Origin: Acinetobacter lwoffii
Lineage (GTDB): Bacteria; Pseudomonadota; Gammaproteobacteria; Pseudomonadales; Moraxellaceae
DNA: 61,285 nucleotides
Reading direction: 5' to 3'
Assembly: GCF_024129355.1 (NCBI RefSeq)
Contig: NZ_JAMXXP010000017.1
Coordinates: 1-61,285 of the forward strand
The notes under the pieces are model-generated. The model did not search any database. It saw only the letters and a program-made list of their open reading frames with translations, and had not been told where the DNA came from. The translations under genes were made by a program, and so were the position numbers. This document shows, one piece after another, positions 9,157 through 18,558 of the stretch (its first letter is position 1; each line of letters opens with the position of its first letter).

Positions 9157-9184
9157 TGAAGCTCACTCCGGTGGGCTTTATTAT
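9157..9184 (+). terminator. Terminator after lolD
   Basis: AAGCTCAC / GTGGGCTT (8 pairs, one G-U) with a TCCG loop at 9159-9178, followed by a T-rich run. It lies between lolD and comEC, so comEC likely has its own promoter or depends on read-through. Confidence 0.65.
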
Positions 9185-9218
9185 TGGGCAAAATAATAAC
9201 AAGACAGAATAAGATTCA

Positions 9219-11681
9219 ATGTTGCAGTGGCTATGTATTGGCTGGATTTTAGGCCTTGCGTGTATGGGGAAAAGTTTCCTGTCTGTTCAACTGAGCGGAA
9301 CGGCAGTTTTGATCGTTGCGCTGTTGTGGTATCTGTGTTGCCATAAATTAAAGCTCATCTTGAATACACCACTGCGAAGCTTGTTGATCACTGGATCAAG
9401 CCTGCTTTTGGGACTATTTTTAGGTCATGCTTATGCCAATCTGCAACTGGCTGAACGTTTATCCAAACGAGAGCACGAGGTCTCTGAAAAAGAAATCGTG
9501 GTCTATATCAAAGAGCTGAATAAACTGGGCGATCAGAATATCCAGCAAGCCCTGCATGTGCTTAACCCTGATGGCATTACAGTTAAGTGGATGGGTTTTC
9601 TGCCAGTTTCAGATCCTGTCATATCCAGTTTAGGAAATGATGTAACCAAACAGCAGACTCTTGAACTGGGACACTATTATTTATTACAAGGCCAGATTCG
9701 ACCTAACCATAGTTATGCGACACCGGGTGCTTTTGATGCAGAAAAATGGGCCTTGCAGCAAAATGTTATGGCCGGGTTTAGGATTAAACATATCCAAGAG
9801 TTGCAACCGCAACAACTCTATGCACTAGGTCATGCTAAATATCTACGTCAGCAGAAAAATTTGAATCAGCGATTTTTGCTTTGGGTAGAACAGCAGCGAC
9901 TGACCTTAAGAGAGTTTGTGGCCACACAACCAGTACAGCAGAAAGGCTTGTTACTGGCTCTATTAAGTGGTGATGAAAGTCTCTTGGATCAAGCGACGGA
10001 ACAGCAATTCCAGCGTTTTGGCATGAGTCATTTACTGGCGATTTCCGGACCGCATGTCCTGATCTTTGCCTTTATCGTTTGTGGAGCGTTGCAATATCTG
10101 ATTTCAAGGTACGTACCGCAGATTTATCTGAAATGGCCAAGGCAGTATTTTTTGAGTCTGCCTTTTTTGTTATGTGTATTGCTGTATTGTGCCTTTGTCG
10201 GTTTTGAAATTCCGGCGTTACGCACTTTACTGATTTGTGTGATTGTGACTTTTACGCTGCTGCTCAGGCAAAGTATGCAGCCATTAAAACTGCTGATTTT
10301 AAGTGCTGCCTTATTGTTGCTCTTTGATCCTTTTAGCATTTTGTCGGCCGCATTCTGGCTGTCTTATGGGGCCTGTTTTGTCTTGCTGCGGATCTATCAA
10401 ACCATTCAGCAGCAACCGCATCAAACAGTACAAACAGCATTACAACGACTGTATTTTGCAATAAAAGTTTTGATGGAGTCGCAGTGGAAAATCTTTCTGG
10501 CCCTGTTTCCCTTAATGATGTTGTTTTTTAAGCAGGTGGCTTGGATTACCCCGCTAAGCAACCTGGTGGCTATCCCGTGGATTGGCCTGCTGATAGTTCC
10601 CGTAGATATTCTGGCGGCTTTATTATTTTTCATTTCTGAACCACTTTCGAGTCTGCTGTTTCAGCTCAATGATATTTTTATTCATATACTGCTGGCATTT
10701 TTGAATCTGCTTGATCGGCTGTTTGCACCGCAACTGATTCCTGTGGCCATGAATGTCTGGATGATTGCTCTATGTATTTTGGGCTTATTAATTGTCTTTT
10801 TGCCGCGTGGCTTAGTGCCCAAAAGCTGGACAGCACTTGCCTGTTTACCACTGTGCATTCCTCAACTTAATCAGCATGCATTTCAGCTGTCTGTTCTGGA
10901 TGTCGGGCAGGGACAGGCCATCTTCATTCGGGAAGGGCAAAAGAGCATGATGATCGATATGGGCGGTTATTATAATGAAGAAAAATTCAGTATTGGTCGG
11001 CAAGTGATTATGCCATTTTTGTCTGTGCAAGGTGTTGGAGAACTGGATCAACTGATTTTGACCCATCTGGATCAGGACCATAGCGGTGCATATCACAGCA
11101 TTAAAGATCAACTAAACATCCGACAAGTGTCATCCAATCAGATGCCTGAAACAGCTGCTTCTTCAAGTTTTCAGTTTTGTTATGCAGGACAGCAATGGCA
11201 ATGGTCTGAGACGATTAACTTTAAAATTCTGGCACCTCGGCAGCAGCAGTTAAATACGCCAAACTTCAATAAAAATGACCGCTCTTGTGTGATATATCTG
11301 CAAATCAAAAATGCCGGACCGTATCAAAACTTTTTACTGATGGGGGATGCGGGTTGGGAAACTGAATATCAGCTGCTCCAAGACTATCCCGAACTTCAGG
11401 TCGATGTGCTGATACTCGGGCATCATGGCAGTCAGCACAGTTCAGCCTATCAATTTTTACAGGTTTTGCAGCCTAAACTGGCGATTGCCTCGGCTGGGAA
11501 ATTTAACCGTTATGGCCACCCGAGCCAACTGACCCAGCAACGGTTGAAAGCACTTAATATTCCCTTATTGACCACAGCAGAACAGGGGAGTGTGCACTTC
11601 CAGCAACAAGGCTCAAAACTGGTGCTTTCTGCCGAACGACATGAATGGCAGTGGTTGTATCGTCAGCCCTTAAGTGACTGA
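9219..11681 (+). CDS. comEC: DNA internalisation protein ComEC/Rec2
   Basis: Inner-membrane channel for single-stranded DNA uptake in natural transformation, 820 residues. Three family parts are visible. The N-terminal DUF4131 region has membrane helices and an OB-like soluble part (about 1-215). The Competence domain starts near LLLALLSGDESLLDQ and includes FGMSHLLAISGPHVLIFA and many membrane helices (about 235-530). The C-terminal metallo-beta-lactamase-like domain has LDVGQGQA, LTHLDQDHSG, LMGDAGWE and GHHGSQHSS (about 550-800). The metal-ligand residues look intact. It is full length with no break, so the strain keeps this part of the uptake machinery. The 3' end overlaps the convergent acyltransferase gene by 12 bp. 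Confidence 0.95.
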   Translation: MLQWLCIGWILGLACMGKSFLSVQLSGTAVLIVALLWYLCCHKLKLILNTPLRSLLITGSSLLLGLFLGHAYANLQLAERLSKREHEVSEKEIVVYIKELNKLGDQNIQQALHVLNPDGITVKWMGFLPVSDPVISSLGNDVTKQQTLELGHYYLLQGQIRPNHSYATPGAFDAEKWALQQNVMAGFRIKHIQELQPQQLYALGHAKYLRQQKNLNQRFLLWVEQQRLTLREFVATQPVQQKGLLLALLSGDESLLDQATEQQFQRFGMSHLLAISGPHVLIFAFIVCGALQYLISRYVPQIYLKWPRQYFLSLPFLLCVLLYCAFVGFEIPALRTLLICVIVTFTLLLRQSMQPLKLLILSAALLLLFDPFSILSAAFWLSYGACFVLLRIYQTIQQQPHQTVQTALQRLYFAIKVLMESQWKIFLALFPLMMLFFKQVAWITPLSNLVAIPWIGLLIVPVDILAALLFFISEPLSSLLFQLNDIFIHILLAFLNLLDRLFAPQLIPVAMNVWMIALCILGLLIVFLPRGLVPKSWTALACLPLCIPQLNQHAFQLSVLDVGQGQAIFIREGQKSMMIDMGGYYNEEKFSIGRQVIMPFLSVQGVGELDQLILTHLDQDHSGAYHSIKDQLNIRQVSSNQMPETAASSSFQFCYAGQQWQWSETINFKILAPRQQQLNTPNFNKNDRSCVIYLQIKNAGPYQNFLLMGDAGWETEYQLLQDYPELQVDVLILGHHGSQHSSAYQFLQVLQPKLAIASAGKFNRYGHPSQLTQQRLKALNIPLLTTAEQGSVHFQQQGSKLVLSAERHEWQWLYRQPLSD

Positions 11682-12644
11682 TTCCAATATGGGCGAAACT
11701 TTATGTAGTTCTTGAGTTCTTAATGCATTTACTTTGCCCAAAGCTTGTTCATGCTCAAGTTTGTAGAGATTTCCCAAGTCTTGATGCGCATTAAAGCGTT
11801 TATAACTCCAATGATAATGTTCCGGATGGCGACGAATTAAATTTTCAATACTATTGATAATGACTTGTGTGCCTTGATTGGCATTGCCATTATAAATTTT
11901 TTCATCAACTGCTTCGATAAAAATATCGAATCCATCTTCAGTATTACGTAGAGCATATAAAAACAGGGCACGCGCTTTGGTCTTTTGAATCAGCTTGGCA
12001 CTTAAATTACTGGTGGCCAAAGGCACGCCGAAATAGGGAATATATTCACCACCGATATTCGGGGTATGATCCGGAAGGATGACCGTAGTGCCACCTTGTT
12101 TTAAGGCTTTAAAAATCTGACGGACGCCAGATTCATCGGTCGGCACCAGATGCGCCTGTTCACGACTACGGGCGGCCCGTACAAATTGATCTGCAGCCTG
12201 ATTTTTCACAGGTTTGTACATAATGGTCATTGAGGTGAACTGGGCAATATAGGCATTCATAATTTCCCAGGTACCAAAATGCGGCACGATTAACACGAGG
12301 CCTTTATTTTGTGCAATGGCATCATGAAGTAGATCTTCGCCAATAACGCGATGAACGCGTTTAAGATTTTTCTGATTGCTTGAGCCCCAAATAGTAAAGA
12401 ACTCGAAATATGACATTAATTCATTGCGAACCGCAGCACGGTTAATCTGTTCACGTTCCTGATTAGACAGTTCTGAAAGACTGATTTCAAGGTTGAGACG
12501 AATGACTTCCGAAGTTTTAGTGACTTTAAAACTGTTCACAATAAAGGCCAGAATACGGGCCATCCAGCGAGAAACCGGAAGCGGTTGGCGGCTAATGTAT
12601 TTGAGTAATCCGTAAGCTGAATTCCGTGAGCCCTGTTTCGTCAT
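11670..12644 (-). CDS. LpxL/LpxM-type lipid A acyltransferase
   Basis: Member of the LpxL/LpxM (HtrB/MsbB) family, which transfers secondary acyl chains onto lipid A at the inner membrane. The 324 residues carry the catalytic HxxxxE motif in VPHFGTWE (near residues 121-128), the MYKP segment, and the ILPDHTPNIGGEY and PYFG motifs expected of the family. The N-terminal hydrophobic stretch (about 28-38) is weak. LpxL and LpxM cannot be told apart by eye, and some relatives acylate ornithine lipids. The conserved spacing and length favour lipid A. It converges on comEC with a 12-bp overlap of coding ends. Confidence 0.85.
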   Translation of the reverse strand: MTKQGSRNSAYGLLKYISRQPLPVSRWMARILAFIVNSFKVTKTSEVIRLNLEISLSELSNQEREQINRAAVRNELMSYFEFFTIWGSSNQKNLKRVHRVIGEDLLHDAIAQNKGLVLIVPHFGTWEIMNAYIAQFTSMTIMYKPVKNQAADQFVRAARSREQAHLVPTDESGVRQIFKALKQGGTTVILPDHTPNIGGEYIPYFGVPLATSNLSAKLIQKTKARALFLYALRNTEDGFDIFIEAVDEKIYNGNANQGTQVIINSIENLIRRHPEHYHWSYKRFNAHQDLGNLYKLEHEQALGKVNALRTQELHKVSPILESVT

Positions 12645-12724
12645 TGATTTCGTCTAAGTACAAAAAAAGAGAACAAAATTTATTATAGGCGAAAACGTTT
12701 TGTTTAGACAGAATTACCCGATTC

Positions 12725-12740
12725 AGTGTATATAATGGAT
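12725..12740 (+). promoter_or_regulatory. Probable -10 element of sppA
   Basis: A perfect TATAAT at 12731-12736 lies 33 bp before the sppA start. The best -35 candidate, TAGACA at 12705-12710, is 20 bp away, longer than usual, so the promoter may rely on the TG two bases upstream of the hexamer. Confidence 0.5.
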
Positions 12741-12769
12741 TCAATATAAATCAATTTATTGGATTATTT

Positions 12770-13792
12770 ATGTCCGATTGGCCACCAAAACCTGAAAATC
12801 AAATACAAAATACGCAACAGCCAGTTCAACCGACTGGTCCGGAATGGAAATTGCTTGAAAAAGCAGTTTTAGCTTCGGTAGAAGAACAGCGCCGTGCACG
12901 CCGTTGGGGAATTTTCTTTAAATTTCTGACTTTTGCTTATCTGCTTGTTGTCATTTTGGCATTAGGCAAAAGCTGTAGTTCAGTTTCTTCAGATGCTAGC
13001 GCTGCTGCGGGTTCGCATATCGCAGTCGTGGACATTGTGGGTACGATTGCAGCCGACAAACAGAGTGTCAACAGTAGCAATACCATCAAATCATTGAAAA
13101 AAGCCTTTGAAAATAAACAAAGTAAAGCGGTGGTGCTGAATATTAACTCACCTGGCGGTTCACCGGTACAGTCTGATGAAATCTGGCAGGAAATTCAGTA
13201 TCTGAAAAAACAGCATCCTGGGAAAAAACTGTATGCGGTAATTGGTGATACCGGTGCTTCAGGGGCCTATTATATTGCCTCTGCTGCGGATGAAATTATT
13301 GTCAATCCATCGAGTCTGGTCGGTTCAATTGGGGTGATCATGCCGAATTATGGTGTGAATAATCTGCTGCAAAAGTTAGGCGTTGAAGATCGCACCATGA
13401 CTTCAGGTGAAAATAAAGCTTTACTGTCGATGACTCAGCCAGTTGATCCTGCGCAAAAAGCTCATGTACAGGGCGTGCTGGATAATGTCCATGGTCACTT
13501 TATTAATGCAGTGAAACAGGGGCGTGGGGCTAAGTTGAAATCCAATGATCCTGCTATTTTCTCTGGCTTGTTCTGGACCGGTGATCAGGCGGTGAAATTA
13601 GGTATTGCGGATCGTATCGGTAGCTTAAATACCTTGAAACGCGAACTGAAAACTGAAAAAGCGTTGAATTACACCATTGAATATAGTCCATTTGAATCAG
13701 TCTTGGGTCGTATGGGTTCATCGATTGGGGATGGAATTGCTTCTTCAGTTGCACAGAAGCTTCAGTCAGAAAATAGCACGACACTGCAATGA
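12770..13792 (+). CDS. sppA: Signal peptide peptidase SppA (S49 family, short form)
   Basis: Inner-membrane serine peptidase that degrades cleaved signal peptides and other membrane peptides. 340 residues with a proline-rich cytoplasmic start, one membrane segment (about 47-64) and a single S49 protease domain. The catalytic serine is in GDTGASGAYYIASAAD (near residue 164), and NPSSLVGSIGVIMP follows. The general-base lysine is expected in the SGENKALLS region. One catalytic domain, not two, makes it the short SohB-like or Bacillus-type form. It overlaps the downstream hydrolase by ATGA (13789-13792), so the two are translationally coupled. Confidence 0.92.
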   Translation: MSDWPPKPENQIQNTQQPVQPTGPEWKLLEKAVLASVEEQRRARRWGIFFKFLTFAYLLVVILALGKSCSSVSSDASAAAGSHIAVVDIVGTIAADKQSVNSSNTIKSLKKAFENKQSKAVVLNINSPGGSPVQSDEIWQEIQYLKKQHPGKKLYAVIGDTGASGAYYIASAADEIIVNPSSLVGSIGVIMPNYGVNNLLQKLGVEDRTMTSGENKALLSMTQPVDPAQKAHVQGVLDNVHGHFINAVKQGRGAKLKSNDPAIFSGLFWTGDQAVKLGIADRIGSLNTLKRELKTEKALNYTIEYSPFESVLGRMGSSIGDGIASSVAQKLQSENSTTLQ

Positions 13793-14592
13793 AACCACTG
13801 ATTCATTTCGCGCACGCCAATGGCGTGCCATCTAAAGTCTATCAAAAGCTGTTTGATGAATTGCAAGATGATTACGATATTATCTATGTGCCGCTTTTAG
13901 GGCGGGATAAGCGTTATCCGGTTGATAACCATTGGAAAAGCCTGACCCGGCAAGTGATCGACAGTATTGTACGCCAATCTCAAGGCCGGCCCGTGATTGG
14001 TTTGGGACATTCGTTGGGCTCTGTATTAACGTTTCAGGCCGCTTTACAGCGCCCGGAACTGTTTTCACAAATGATCATGCTGGACCCGCCAATGATTATG
14101 GGCAAAGAAGCCTTTGCCTTGCATATCGCCAAGACTTTTCGTTTAAAAGCATTGGATAAAATGTCTCCGGCAGGTTTGTCGAAACGCCGTCGAGATCATT
14201 GGGATTCACGGGAACAAGCCGCTGAATTGCTGCGCCCTAAAGGTTTTTATCAGGATTTTGATGCAGATTGCTTCCAGGCGTATATTGATTATGCCTTACA
14301 GGATGATCCCATCCGGGGTGGAGTAGAACTTACTATCCCTAAAAGGGATGAGGTCGCAGTCTTTAGAACCAATCCGTCACTCTGGTGGTTGCCTCAGGCG
14401 AAACCAAAAATTCCTGTGCATCTGGTCGTTGCCGAGAAAGGTCCATTTCTGGCCCGCAAGTTCCCGCAGCAAGTGCAAAAGAAGTTTGGTATTCCTTTTA
14501 CCGTGGTGGATGGTGGACATATGTTCCCATTGGAACAACCTGATCAAGTAGCTGGCTTGGTCAAACAGCTGATTCAGCAACAGTCTGCTTGA
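13789..14592 (+). CDS. Alpha/beta-hydrolase
   Basis: A 267-residue cytoplasmic alpha/beta-hydrolase of unknown substrate. The nucleophile elbow is GLGHSLGS (Ser near residue 67) and the oxyanion HANG segment is at the N-terminus. The acid is likely near VVAEKGPFL, with the catalytic His in VDGGHMFPLEQP. The last motif, a His followed by MFPLEQP, is common in lactonase/esterase-like hydrolases. It is coupled to sppA by a four-base overlap. A bidirectional terminator lies 25 bp after its stop. Confidence 0.85.
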   Translation: MKPLIHFAHANGVPSKVYQKLFDELQDDYDIIYVPLLGRDKRYPVDNHWKSLTRQVIDSIVRQSQGRPVIGLGHSLGSVLTFQAALQRPELFSQMIMLDPPMIMGKEAFALHIAKTFRLKALDKMSPAGLSKRRRDHWDSREQAAELLRPKGFYQDFDADCFQAYIDYALQDDPIRGGVELTIPKRDEVAVFRTNPSLWWLPQAKPKIPVHLVVAEKGPFLARKFPQQVQKKFGIPFTVVDGGHMFPLEQPDQVAGLVKQLIQQQSA

Positions 14593-14612
14593 ATTATTGA
14601 ATATATTGGAAA

Positions 14613-14645
14613 TAAAAAACGCATCCGAGGATGCGTTTTTTTATA
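14613..14645. terminator. Bidirectional terminator between hydrolase and purN
   Basis: ACGCATCC / GGATGCGT with a two-base GA centre at 14619-14636, A-run before and T-run after. It serves the plus-strand sppA-hydrolase operon and the minus-strand purMN operon. Confidence 0.92.
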
Positions 14646-14656
14646 TCTAAATTTTT

Positions 14657-15286
14657 TTAGAACTTGCAGAATTGAACAGGCGCTTGCATTTTCTCATTTC
14701 GATATAACACACCATCTTTAGTATGTTGAATCGTTCCGCTACAAATCCATTCTACGACTTGTGGATAGATCACATGCTCGAGGCTATGCACACGTGTTGC
14801 CAAACTTTCTACCGTATCATGATGAGAAACCTTGAGAACACCTTGGGCAAGCGCTTGGCCTGCATCCAGTTCAGCCGTAACATAATGCACCGTACAACCG
14901 TGCAGAACATCACCGGTATTGAGTACACGCTGATGCGTATGCATGCCTTTATAATAAGGCAACAGGGAAGGGTGAATATTTAACATTTTTCCTTCCCAGG
15001 CTTTCACAAATTTTTCACTTAAAATTCGCATAAAGCCGGCAAGTACCACCAGATCCACATCCCAGTCCAAAAGCTGTTGATGCATGACATCATCAAAAGC
15101 TTCACGGTTTGGATATTGCTTGTGTTCAATAACTGCAGTCTGAATGCCTGCCTGTTGTGCACGCGTTAAAGCAAAGGCTTCAGGTTTGTTGGAAATCACG
15201 CCCACAATTTGCCCTGAAAGATTGGCATCAATCAAGGCTTGCAGATTTGATCCACTACCTGAAACAAGTACAGCAATTTTAATCAT
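14657..15286 (-). CDS. purN: Phosphoribosylglycinamide formyltransferase PurN
   Basis: Transfers a formyl group from 10-formyltetrahydrofolate to GAR, the third step of de novo purine synthesis. 209 residues. The N-terminal LVSGSGSNLQALIDA phosphate-binding loop is present. The catalytic Asn and His are in LNIHPSLLP, and the Asp region is in HGCTVHYVTAELDAGQ, matching the folate-dependent PurN rather than the formate-dependent PurT. It starts 6 bp after the stop of purM, so the two form a purMN operon as in many Gammaproteobacteria. Confidence 0.96.
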   Translation of the reverse strand: MIKIAVLVSGSGSNLQALIDANLSGQIVGVISNKPEAFALTRAQQAGIQTAVIEHKQYPNREAFDDVMHQQLLDWDVDLVVLAGFMRILSEKFVKAWEGKMLNIHPSLLPYYKGMHTHQRVLNTGDVLHGCTVHYVTAELDAGQALAQGVLKVSHHDTVESLATRVHSLEHVIYPQVVEWICSGTIQHTKDGVLYRNEKMQAPVQFCKF

Positions 15287-15292
15287 GCGAAA

Positions 15293-16363
15293 TTACGCAA
15301 AGATCACACGAATTTTTTCGTCTGCATCTGCAACTGATTCAGCATTGTCTTGAATCTGACCCATCGCCCATGCTTTTTCGCCAAGCTGGTTGAGTAATTC
15401 AACAGTTTTGTCTGCATCAGCTGCATCAACAACCAGCACCATGCCGACGCCACAGTTGAAAGTACGATACATTTCAAATTGTTCTACGCCGCCTTCACGT
15501 TGTAGAAGTTTGAATAGCTCAGGCCATTCCCAAGAAGATTCATTTACCAACGCTTGAGCACCGTTTGGAAGTACGCGAGGTAAGTTACCTGGTAAACCAC
15601 CACCGGTGATGTGTGCCATCGCATGGACATCAACGTGTTTTAACAGTTCAAGAATTGGTTTTACATAAATGCGTGTTGGTTCCATTGCAACATCTGCAAG
15701 TGGGCGGCCATCGACGATTTGATTCAGGTCAACGTTTTTCACGTCCAGGATTTTACGAAGCAGTGAGTAGCCGTTTGAGTGCGCACCTGAAGAAGCTACA
15801 CCAATTAAAACGTCACCCGCTTTGACTTTAGAGCCATCAATAATTTTACTTTGCTCAACAACACCGACACAGAAACCTGCAAGATCGTAATCTTCGCCTT
15901 CATACATGCCTGGCATTTCAGCAGTTTCACCGCCAACTAATGCACAGCCAGCAAGTTCACAACCAGCGCCAATACCAGTGACTACATTTGCAGCAACATC
16001 AACATTTAAGTGACCAGTTGCATAATAATCAAGGAAGAACAGTGGTTCAGCACCACAGACAAGAAGGTCATTCACGCACATTGCAACCAGGTCTTGACCA
16101 ATTGTGTCATGACGGTTCAAATTCAGTGCCAGACGTAATTTTGTACCAACACCATCTGTGCCAGATACGAGAACAGGTTCTTCATAACCTTTAGGAATTT
16201 TACAAAGTGCACCAAAGCCACCTAGACCGCCCATAACTTCGGGACGTGAGGTACGCTTAGCGACAGATTTAATACGATCGACTAACGCGTCGCCCGCCTC
16301 AATGTCGACACCTGCATCTTTGTAGCTTAAACCAGTGTTTGGGGTAGAAGTTGAGTTGCTCAT
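15293..16363 (-). CDS. purM: Phosphoribosylformylglycinamidine cyclo-ligase PurM
   Basis: AIR synthetase, the ATP-dependent ring closure of FGAM in purine synthesis. 356 residues. [20 protein letters not shown] at the N-terminus, [21 protein letters not shown] and THITGGG-type (here [11 protein letters not shown]) motifs are all present, so the family core is complete. Upstream, 135 bp separate it from the divergent AI-2E family gene and should hold the purMN promoter. purL lies 26 kb away in this window, so the pathway is dispersed. Confidence 0.97.
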   Translation of the reverse strand: MSNSTSTPNTGLSYKDAGVDIEAGDALVDRIKSVAKRTSRPEVMGGLGGFGALCKIPKGYEEPVLVSGTDGVGTKLRLALNLNRHDTIGQDLVAMCVNDLLVCGAEPLFFLDYYATGHLNVDVAANVVTGIGAGCELAGCALVGGETAEMPGMYEGEDYDLAGFCVGVVEQSKIIDGSKVKAGDVLIGVASSGAHSNGYSLLRKILDVKNVDLNQIVDGRPLADVAMEPTRIYVKPILELLKHVDVHAMAHITGGGLPGNLPRVLPNGAQALVNESSWEWPELFKLLQREGGVEQFEMYRTFNCGVGMVLVVDAADADKTVELLNQLGEKAWAMGQIQDNAESVADADEKIRVIFA

Positions 16364-16498
16364 AATGAAGTCTCCGCATTCGCGGGTGCGATTATAACCT
16401 GAATATGTAAAACTCTTATGGTATTTGTGGCCTAAAATGCTATCTTTATTAAAATATTTTAATTTTTAGAATGATTAATAGAGAAAAGGCAAGATTCT

Positions 16499-17719
16499 AT
16501 GGTCGATCGTACTTTACGGCGCATTCTTATACTTGCTGGTATAGCATTGATACTTTGGGTTTTATATCTGCTTAAACCAGTTGTGGTTCCTTTTGTTGCA
16601 GCTTTTCTAATTGCTTATTTATTTAGCCCACTGGTCGATGTTTTGCACCGCATTGGGCTGGCTCGATGGCTCTCGATCAGTATCGTATTTATCGGGATTG
16701 GGATCGTGGTTACATTGGTGATGTGGTATCTGGTGCCACTAGTCTGGCAGCAGCTGATGTATGCGCGTGATAGCATTCCGGCCGGGATTCACTGGATCAA
16801 TTACACGTTCCTACCTTGGCTTTCCGATAGCTTTAATCTGGTTCCGATGGAGATCGATACTGACCAGATTTCCTCAGTAGTAATGGACTATGTCCAGACC
16901 AATTATAGTGCTGACAGTATTCAGGCAATGCTGCTGAAACTGGCACAATCTGGTCTGAACTTTATCCAGATTGGTGGCACGATTGTCCTGATTCCGATTA
17001 TTGCCTTTTATTTCTTGCTGGATTGGGATCGTATGCTGGACAGCTTACGCCGCCTGATTCCCCGTCCTTATGAAAAAACAACCTTAACTATTGTGAGTGA
17101 ATGTCATAGTGTGTTAGGTGCCTTTGTCAAAGGTCAGTTCCTGGTCATGGTTCTGCTGGGCGTAGTCTATGCAGTGGGACTGCAACTGATTGGCCTAGAG
17201 ATTGGCTTGATCATTGGGATGATTGCCGGATTGTGCAGTATCATTCCGTATCTTGGTTTTGCGGTTGGAATTATTGCCGCAGTCATTGCAACCTTTTTCC
17301 AATTTGGAATCGACTGGTGGCAACTGGTATTGGTCGGGATTGTCTTTATGGTCGGGCAGGCCGTCGAAGGCTATATTCTGCAACCGTTCTTGCTAGGTGA
17401 TAAAATCGGTCTTTCTCCTGTAGCTGTAGTGTTTGCAGTTCTGGCAGGTGCACAACTGGCCGGTTTCTTGGGCATGCTGATTGCCTTACCGGTGGCAGCC
17501 GTGATTGTGGTACTGCTGCGGCATATCCGTGAGTATTATGAACATACGCCATTTTATGGTGATCGGGCTGTTATCATACAAGATGCCTCTACCGGTTCTA
17601 TCAATATTGAAACAGCAGACTTAGATGTTGATATTGAAATGAAAAAGCCACAGAAAAAACCGCTGCAAGCAGAGGAGAACTCAAGTAAAATTCACGATCC
17701 ACATCGTAAAGACTCATAA
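16499..17719 (+). CDS. AI-2E/PerM family membrane protein
   Basis: Inner-membrane protein of the AI-2E exporter/PerM family, 406 residues. Hydrophobic helices lie at about 9-27, 29-48, 62-85, 155-175, 212-235, 238-262, 270-292 and 305-345, the pattern of the family. The family's role is uncertain: members have been linked to autoinducer-2 export, and others to ion antiport. The last 60 residues are a charged, Lys/Glu/Asp-rich cytoplasmic tail. It sits 14 bp upstream of hda, so the two are probably one transcription unit. Pairing of a PerM-type gene with hda next to purM is common in Gammaproteobacteria. Confidence 0.87.
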   Translation: MVDRTLRRILILAGIALILWVLYLLKPVVVPFVAAFLIAYLFSPLVDVLHRIGLARWLSISIVFIGIGIVVTLVMWYLVPLVWQQLMYARDSIPAGIHWINYTFLPWLSDSFNLVPMEIDTDQISSVVMDYVQTNYSADSIQAMLLKLAQSGLNFIQIGGTIVLIPIIAFYFLLDWDRMLDSLRRLIPRPYEKTTLTIVSECHSVLGAFVKGQFLVMVLLGVVYAVGLQLIGLEIGLIIGMIAGLCSIIPYLGFAVGIIAAVIATFFQFGIDWWQLVLVGIVFMVGQAVEGYILQPFLLGDKIGLSPVAVVFAVLAGAQLAGFLGMLIALPVAAVIVVLLRHIREYYEHTPFYGDRAVIIQDASTGSINIETADLDVDIEMKKPQKKPLQAEENSSKIHDPHRKDS

Positions 17720-17733
17720 GGCCACAAAATCGT

Positions 17734-18438
17734 ATGCGTCAATTGCAGTTAGATATAGAACCTCAGCTCGATGCCCGAATCAGTGATTTTTCAGGGCCGG
17801 GTTGGGGGCATGTCATTGATGCTGTCCGTCAATTACATGCAGGCCTGATCAACCAATTTTATGTCTATGGGGGAGCCGGTACAGGTAAAAGTCATTTGTT
17901 GTCTGCCATCTGTGACTCTTATCTGGAAGTAGGTAAATCTGCAATTCAGGTATCTTTGCTTGAGCTTTTAGATGCACCGACTGAGGCGATTACTTCTCTA
18001 GATCGTTTTGATCTGGTAGCACTTGATGATATCGAAGCGATTAGTGGCGTACCCCATTGGCAACGCGCAGTATTTCACTTGATTAATTATAATAATGAAG
18101 GTGGTGGGCAGTTGGTGTTTTCGTCACGTTTTGCACCTATCGAACTCAAACTCGAATTGCCAGATTTACAATCCCGTCTCACGCAGGCGGTCAGTACCCG
18201 TGTTCCGAGTGGCAGTTTGTATGCTGATCGCTATGCGCTGGTTTCCTCGGTACTCGATCGTCGTGGGATCCATTTAGACCCTCAAATCTTTGACTATTTA
18301 CTCAGCCATGGGCCACATCAAACTTCAGTGCTGCTTCAAAGATTAGAGCAGATTATTCAATTGCTTAAAGGGGAAAAATTGAAAGTCAGCAATGCTAATC
18401 TGCGGCAGATATATGCCTTGATTGACGAATATCGGTAA
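17734..18438 (+). CDS. hda: DnaA regulatory inactivator Hda
   Basis: AAA+ protein that, with the loaded beta clamp, stimulates ATP hydrolysis by DnaA and so limits re-initiation of replication. 234 residues. The N-terminal QLQLDI (residues 3-8) resembles the clamp-binding peptide of Hda. Walker A is GGAGTGKS (46-53), Walker B is LVALDDIEAI, sensor 1 lies near VFSSRFAP, and the C-terminal lid carries sensor 2. There is no DNA-binding domain IV, so it is not DnaA. It lies downstream of the AI-2E family gene and 120 bp before the first rhombotarget gene. Confidence 0.93.
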   Translation: MRQLQLDIEPQLDARISDFSGPGWGHVIDAVRQLHAGLINQFYVYGGAGTGKSHLLSAICDSYLEVGKSAIQVSLLELLDAPTEAITSLDRFDLVALDDIEAISGVPHWQRAVFHLINYNNEGGGQLVFSSRFAPIELKLELPDLQSRLTQAVSTRVPSGSLYADRYALVSSVLDRRGIHLDPQIFDYLLSHGPHQTSVLLQRLEQIIQLLKGEKLKVSNANLRQIYALIDEYR

Positions 18439-18558
18439 AATATAAAAATTCTTGAGTAATTACTCAGTCTATGACACAGTAAGGCAAAATAATTCGCTGT
18501 TGCAAGGATTCTGCAACTTTAGAAGAAAAAGAAAGAAATAAAAATTAAGGAGAAGGTT

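Noticed and set aside
9219..11681. Competence cluster around comEC
   Set aside because: Neighbours are lolD and a lipid A-type acyltransferase; no other competence gene is near.
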